Below, one piece after another: positions 5,297 to 8,631 of a stretch of 8,631 nt of DNA. The notes below the pieces were generated by a model that saw only the letters and a list, made by a program, of their open reading frames with translations, did no database searches and was not told where the DNA came from. The stretch lies in the NCBI GenBank assembly GCA_009920595.1, contig RFZR01000057.1, positions 1 to 8,631 on the forward strand. The letters are read 5' to 3'. Source of the stretch: Alphaproteobacteria bacterium. Lineage in GTDB: Bacteria > Pseudomonadota > Alphaproteobacteria > Rhizobiales > Beijerinckiaceae. Position numbers and translations under genes: made by a program. Within the stretch, counting starts at the first letter, position 1; the number at the start of each line of letters is the position of its first letter.

Positions 5297-6667
5297 CTAC
5301 ACCGGCACGCGGATCGTCGCGCGTAAGCCGCCCATCGGGCTATCGAGCAACATCACATCGCCGCCATGCGCGCGGGCGATGTCACGCGCAATCGCAAGAC
5401 CCAAGCCCGAGCCGCCTTCGTCAATATTACGCGCTTCATCAAGCCGCACAAAAGGCTTGAACACATCGGCACGTTGCTCTTCAGGGATGCCCGGCCCATT
5501 GTCATCAACATGAATGAATAAAGCGCGACCATCTTCAACCGCCGATAAGACGATCTGTGTGCCATGCCTCTGCGCATTGCCGACAAGGTTGCTGATGCAG
5601 CGTTTTAAACTGTCACGACGAATGGTCACAACCGGATCACCTGCAACATCAAGCGTGATTTTGTGACCCTGCCGCTCGGTCTCGCTTTTCACATCGTCAA
5701 GCAGAGTTCGAATTTTCACGGGCTGCGCCTGTTCGGCACTTTCACCGCGCGCGAAAGCAAGATAGGCTTCTAGCATGCGCTTCATTTCTTCAACATCTTT
5801 TTTGAGCGCTTCGAGTTCGGGGGACTCCTCCATCATCTCGAGCGATAAACGGAAACGCGTGAGAATCGTGCGAAGGTCATGACTGACGCCATTAAGCATC
5901 GCCGTGCGTTGTTCAATCGCACGTTCAATACGGCGGCGCATCTCGAGAAAAGCCACGCCTGCTTGCCGCACTTCGCGCGCGCCATGCGGCCGATATTCAA
6001 CCTCGCGGCCTTTACCGAAACTCTCTGCCGCTTGCGCGAGATGAAGCACCGGTCGAATTTGATTGCGCAGGAAGATGATCGCCACAACAAGCAGGATCAG
6101 TGACGAGCCCACCATCCAGAGAATGAAAATATGCGAGTTCGATGCATAGGCCTGCGAGCGATGCGCCATCACGCGCAAAATTGACCAGCCCAATTGCACG
6201 CGTATTTCAACAAGATCGGATGAACCCACCGTATCGATCCAGAACGGCTTTTTGATAAAGGCACCAATCTCATCCGACAAAGCGGAATCGAGAATAGAAA
6301 AGAAAGGTCGTGGACCCGGTGCCGGCAATTTGCCGGGCGGCATCACTTCGAGATCGAGTCCCAAACGGTTACTCGCCACTTTGATGGTCGACTCTAAAGC
6401 GGCGGGCGAGCGATCACGTTCCATCACATCAATGACAGCCGCAATGTCATGAACGACAGAGGCTGAGAGCCTTTGCGTGACCATCTGCCAATGCCGCTCC
6501 ATAAAGACGTAAGCGACAATCGATTGTAGCAATACGACAGGCGCGATGATGATGATCAGCGCGCGCGCAAAAAGCCCTTTGGGCATTTGCGACGCGAGAA
6601 AACGCGCAAAGCGCCGCCAGGCATTAATCACCGGATTTTTTGAAGGCATATCGCGCGAAGCTGCCAT
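5297..6667 (-). CDS. EnvZ-like membrane sensor histidine kinase
   Basis: Autophosphorylates on histidine and passes the phosphate to the OmpR-type regulator encoded just upstream. Numbering from ATG 6667 (456 aa): TM1 about 34-55; periplasmic sensor about 56-178; TM2 about 179-200; HAMP about 201-253; H-box GVSHDLRTILTRF with phosphoacceptor H263; N-box around N360 and N364 (SNLVGNAQRHG); G1 DDNGPGIP 388-395; FKPF 403-406; G2 GSGLGL 419-424. The position filled by proline in the classical EnvZ H-box (SHDLRTPLTR) is isoleucine here. A longer reading from 6790 would be encoded inside the regulator gene; ATG 6667 lies four bases after the regulator stop, so the two genes are coupled. ATG 6649 is an alternative. 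The signal sensed is not evident. Confidence 0.93.
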   Translation of the reverse strand: MAASRDMPSKNPVINAWRRFARFLASQMPKGLFARALIIIIAPVVLLQSIVAYVFMERHWQMVTQRLSASVVHDIAAVIDVMERDRSPAALESTIKVASNRLGLDLEVMPPGKLPAPGPRPFFSILDSALSDEIGAFIKKPFWIDTVGSSDLVEIRVQLGWSILRVMAHRSQAYASNSHIFILWMVGSSLILLVVAIIFLRNQIRPVLHLAQAAESFGKGREVEYRPHGAREVRQAGVAFLEMRRRIERAIEQRTAMLNGVSHDLRTILTRFRLSLEMMEESPELEALKKDVEEMKRMLEAYLAFARGESAEQAQPVKIRTLLDDVKSETERQGHKITLDVAGDPVVTIRRDSLKRCISNLVGNAQRHGTQIVLSAVEDGRALFIHVDDNGPGIPEEQRADVFKPFVRLDEARNIDEGGSGLGLAIARDIARAHGGDVMLLDSPMGGLRATIRVPV

Positions 6668-6671
6668 CGTT

Positions 6672-7388
6672 TCAATCCACCAAAAGCCGATAACCGAGCC
6701 CGCGCACGGTTTGAAGATGAACCGGATTAGACGGGTCCTCTTCAATTTTGCGTCTGAGCCGGTTGATCTGCACATCGACCGTACGATCACTCACAAGATC
6801 ATCACCTGCAATCGCTTCACGCGGAATCGTTTCGCCGGGGCGTTCGGTAAGAATCGCGAGCAATTCGCGTTCGCGATCGGTCAAACGAATGATCTCATCA
6901 CCGCGGCGCAATTCACGTCGGTCAACGCGGAATAAAAAATCACCAAAACGGATCACTTCGCGCGGCTCTTGCTGAAGTGGCGCCTGTTTCGCTTGTTTGC
7001 GGATCATATTATTGATCCGGAGCAGAAGCTCACGCGGTTCAAAAGGTTTTGGCAGATAATCATCCGCGCCGATCTCAAGCCCCGTGATGCGATCATCTGC
7101 TTCATTGCGCGCGGTCAACATCAGAATGGGAATATTCGATGTTGTGCGAATATCGCGCGCGAGATCAAAACCATTTTCACCTGGCATCATGACATCGAGG
7201 ATCAACGCATCAAAAACAAAGAGCCCCATCCGTGCGCGGGCCTCCGTGGCATCTTTCGCCACCGTCACCCGAAACCCATGGTCGCCCAAAAAGCGTGCCA
7301 ACAAATCACGCAAGCGCCGATCATCATCAACAACCAGAATATGCGCCGCATCCGGCAATAAAGGCGCGCGTGGTTTGGCCGCATTCAC
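6672..7388 (-). CDS. petR: OmpR-family response regulator, PetR-like
   Basis: DNA-binding response regulator, 238 aa. Receiver domain: acidic pocket D21/D22, phosphoacceptor D65 (ILDVMMPG), T92 and K114 (LPKPF). C-terminal winged helix about 142-238 with SDRTVDVQINRLRRKIE at 200-216 as the recognition-helix region. The start is a GTG at 7388 with GAAAGGA (7403-7397) eight bases upstream. The GTG overlaps the TGA of the MarR gene (GTGA), and the kinase follows after four bases, so the three form one operon. In Rhodobacter capsulatus the paired petP-petR genes affect cytochrome bc1 and photosynthetic growth, and the same MarR/OmpR pairing is common in Rhizobiales. The symbol rests on this arrangement and the general resemblance, so the regulon here is unknown. 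Confidence 0.88.
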   Translation of the reverse strand: MNAAKPRAPLLPDAAHILVVDDDRRLRDLLARFLGDHGFRVTVAKDATEARARMGLFVFDALILDVMMPGENGFDLARDIRTTSNIPILMLTARNEADDRITGLEIGADDYLPKPFEPRELLLRINNMIRKQAKQAPLQQEPREVIRFGDFLFRVDRRELRRGDEIIRLTDRERELLAILTERPGETIPREAIAGDDLVSDRTVDVQINRLRRKIEEDPSNPVHLQTVRGLGYRLLVD

Positions 7389-7900
7389 TTCAGCGGTCCT
7401 TTCGAAGTCATCACGCGCTCGACTGACGAGCGAAGCTCCGGTTCAATCATCGCATTCAAGAAACGCCGTGCGGCCAAAGCATCTTGCGCGCCGCATTCCG
7501 CGATCGCCCGCGCAATACGTTGCGTTTGCAAGGACGCGAGATCGCGCGCCAATCTTTGCCCCTTGGCAGTCAAATGAAGATGGCGTTGACGGCGGTCTTC
7601 AATCCCTGAGCGGCTTTCAATAAAACCTTGCGTGATCAATTCCTTCAACACGCGGTTCAGACTTTGTTTGGTGATCTTCAAAATGTCGAGCAATTCGGCA
7701 ATCGTCAGCCCTGGATTGCGATCAACAAAATGAATGACGCGGTGATGCGCGCGACCAAATTTGAAAGTCTCGAGCAAGCGATCAGGATCACCGACGAAGT
7801 CGCGATAGGCGAAAAACAGAAGCTCAATCAATTCGTAAAGCGGCTCCCTCTCCCCGGCTTCGGGGATCAGTGCGGCCGCTACGGTTCTGTCCTGTCTCAC
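7385..7900 (-). CDS. petP: MarR-family transcriptional regulator, PetP-like
   Basis: 171 aa. Residues 20-60 are helical (LYELIELLFFAYRDF). A winged helix-turn-helix follows at about 63-115: NPGLTIAELLDILKI, then recognition helix KITKQSLNRVLKELITQG, and wing GIEDRRQRHLHLTAKG. The C-terminal helices (about 118-165) would dimerise. It is first in the petP-petR-kinase operon and divergent from ilvE. The start is GTG 7900, with AGGA (7912-7909) eight bases upstream; the nearby ATG at 7905 is out of frame and meets a stop after two codons. A 9-bp direct repeat straddles the start and could be an autoregulatory site. The MarR fold is secure; the PetP name comes from the partnership with the PetR-like regulator. 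Confidence 0.87.
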   Translation of the reverse strand: MRQDRTVAAALIPEAGEREPLYELIELLFFAYRDFVGDPDRLLETFKFGRAHHRVIHFVDRNPGLTIAELLDILKITKQSLNRVLKELITQGFIESRSGIEDRRQRHLHLTAKGQRLARDLASLQTQRIARAIAECGAQDALAARRFLNAMIEPELRSSVERVMTSKGPLK

Positions 7901-7915
7901 GCCATTTGTCCTGTC
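7888..7915. repeat. 9-bp direct repeat straddling the petP start codon
   Basis: TGTCCTGTC occurs at 7888-7896 and 7907-7915, 19 bases start to start. On the coding strand the upstream copy contains the AGGA ribosome-binding site and the downstream copy encodes residues 2-5. It may be an operator for a regulator, or a small tandem duplication of the translation start region. Confidence 0.35.
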
Positions 7916-7962
7916 GGTCCCGGGGGCAAGAGGAAAGCGGCCCCAAAATTACGTCAGCCTTG

Positions 7963-7991
7963 TTGACATATTTCAGGCGCATTGCTACCCG
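7963..7991 (+). promoter_or_regulatory. Probable ilvE promoter
   Basis: A perfect TTGACA (7963-7968), a 17-base spacer, then TGC-TACCCG (hexamer at 7986-7991). The -10 hexamer is poor except for TA and the preceding TG, but alphaproteobacterial -10 boxes are often weak. The leader to ATG 8101 would be about 100 nt. Confidence 0.45.
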
Positions 7992-8001
7992 TCAAGCCAG
8001 A

Positions 8002-8041
8002 ACGCTGCACCGAAGCGTGCGGAACGGCAAGGAGTTCCGCA
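8002..8041 (+). promoter_or_regulatory. Two adjoining hairpins in the ilvE leader
   Basis: ACGCT (8002-8006) pairs with AGCGT (8014-8018). TGCGGAAC (8018-8025) pairs perfectly with GTTCCGCA (8034-8041) around GGCAAGGA. There is no T run, so these are not terminators, and I see no leader peptide with a run of Ile, Leu or Val codons. The purine-rich loop GGCAAGGA could act as a decoy ribosome-binding site or a protein-binding loop; neither is demonstrated. Confidence 0.35.
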
Positions 8042-8100
8042 AACGTGAAGGCGCAGCGCCGAGCGGCCACAAGACCGCCAAAACACAAATGGAGCGCCCA

Positions 8101-8631
8101 ATGTCCGTGATCCCCTTTGACCTTCGTGACGGTTATATCTGGCTCGACGGCAAACTTGTCGAATGGAAAGAGGCAAAGCTTCATGTCTTGAGCCATGGTC
8201 TTCATTATGGCTCATCGGTGTTTGAAGGCGAGCGCGCTTATAATGGCAAGATTTTCAAAACCACCGAACATTCAGAACGCTTTTTGCGTTCGGCCAGAAT
8301 TCTTGATTTTGAGATTCCTTACACGGTCGAGCAATTGAACGAAGCCAAAGATCTCGTTGTTGCCAAGAATGGCTTCAAAAACTGCTATGTGCGTCCAGTG
8401 GCTTGGCGCGGCAGTGAGATGATGGCGGTTGCCGCGCAACACGCCACGATCCATGTGGCGATTGCGACATGGGACTGGCCCTCAATGTTCGACGTGGCGC
8501 AGAAGATGAAAGGCATCCGTCTTGATATTGCCGATTATCGCCGTCCCGACCCGCAAACCGCACCGTGTGATTCAAAAGCCGCGGGCCTCTATATGATCTG
8601 CACGATTTCAAAACATCGCGCCGAGCGTAAA
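8101..8631 (+). CDS. ilvE: Branched-chain amino acid aminotransferase, N-terminal part (runs off the right edge)
   Basis: Fold-type IV PLP enzyme that makes Leu, Ile and Val from their 2-oxo acids with glutamate as amino donor. The 177 codons in the window show the typical N-end (IPFDLRDGYIWLDGKLVEW), HVLSHGLHYGSSVFEGERAY at 28-47 and YVRPVAWRGSE at 96-106. DSKAAGLYM follows at 157-165, where K159 is the expected Schiff-base lysine. The remainder, including the phosphate-binding loop, is outside. ATG 8101 has GGAG (8091-8094) six bases upstream. In-frame ATG 8089 and GTG 8017 lack such a site, and the extra residues look unlike the family. The gene is divergent from petP. Confidence 0.95.
   Translation, partial: MSVIPFDLRDGYIWLDGKLVEWKEAKLHVLSHGLHYGSSVFEGERAYNGKIFKTTEHSERFLRSARILDFEIPYTVEQLNEAKDLVVAKNGFKNCYVRPVAWRGSEMMAVAAQHATIHVAIATWDWPSMFDVAQKMKGIRLDIADYRRPDPQTAPCDSKAAGLYMICTISKHRAERK

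Noticed and set aside
6668..6790. N-terminal 41-residue extension of the sensor kinase
   Set aside because: It is encoded inside the response-regulator winged helix in another frame; ATG 6667, four bases after the regulator stop, is the natural coupled start.
8017..8100. Longer ilvE starting at GTG 8017 or ATG 8089
   Set aside because: In frame, but the residues are unlike the family and the GGAG at 8091-8094 serves ATG 8101.
1..8631. CRISPR array, tRNA, rRNA or insertion sequence
   Set aside because: No regularly spaced repeats, no tRNA-like cloverleaf with TTCRA arm, no transposase or terminal inverted repeats were seen.

Overview
The window looks like chromosomal DNA from an alphaproteobacterium, most likely of the Hyphomicrobiales (Rhizobiales). 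The evidence is the wording of the aspartate aminotransferase, a UvrB with a long N-terminal extension and a DMGPHNWGGGE tail, and a PetP/PetR/EnvZ-like regulatory operon beside ilvE. The core genes are about 60% G+C in the stretches I counted by hand.

Layout: (a) 1-312, minus: N-terminal part of aspartate aminotransferase, cut by the window edge. (b) 313-578: divergent control region with a dyad and a leader hairpin. (c) 579-722, plus: a 47-residue secreted, Lys-rich peptide gene, closed by a textbook terminator (759-790). (d) 842-3517, plus: uvrB, excision repair. (e) 3617-5180, all minus: an accessory islet. Parts of it are A+T-richer than its surroundings. It holds a two-gene unit (small membrane protein plus exported four-Cys protein) with its own strong promoter, a 74-residue hypothetical protein, and a highly structured leader RNA. 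(f) 5297-7900, minus: a tightly packed operon of MarR-type regulator (PetP), OmpR-type response regulator (PetR) and EnvZ-like sensor kinase, with overlapping or near-touching genes. (g) 7963-8631, plus: promoter, leader hairpins and the N-terminal 177 residues of branched-chain aminotransferase IlvE, divergent from petP.

Most genes are housekeeping and well understood. The part worth attention is the islet. About 220 nt between a good minus-strand promoter (5152-5180) and the start of the 74-residue ORF (4925) fold into a 5' hairpin, a roughly 21-bp closing stem around three more hairpins, and a terminator-like hairpin. One short segment of this RNA is perfectly complementary both to a loop upstream (9 nt) and to the ribosome-binding region of the ORF downstream (8 nt). 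This geometry resembles the C4 (phage P1/P7) and CI (phage P4) immunity RNAs. I propose it as an orphan prophage-type antisense or attenuation element. That identification is inference and needs a covariance-model search.
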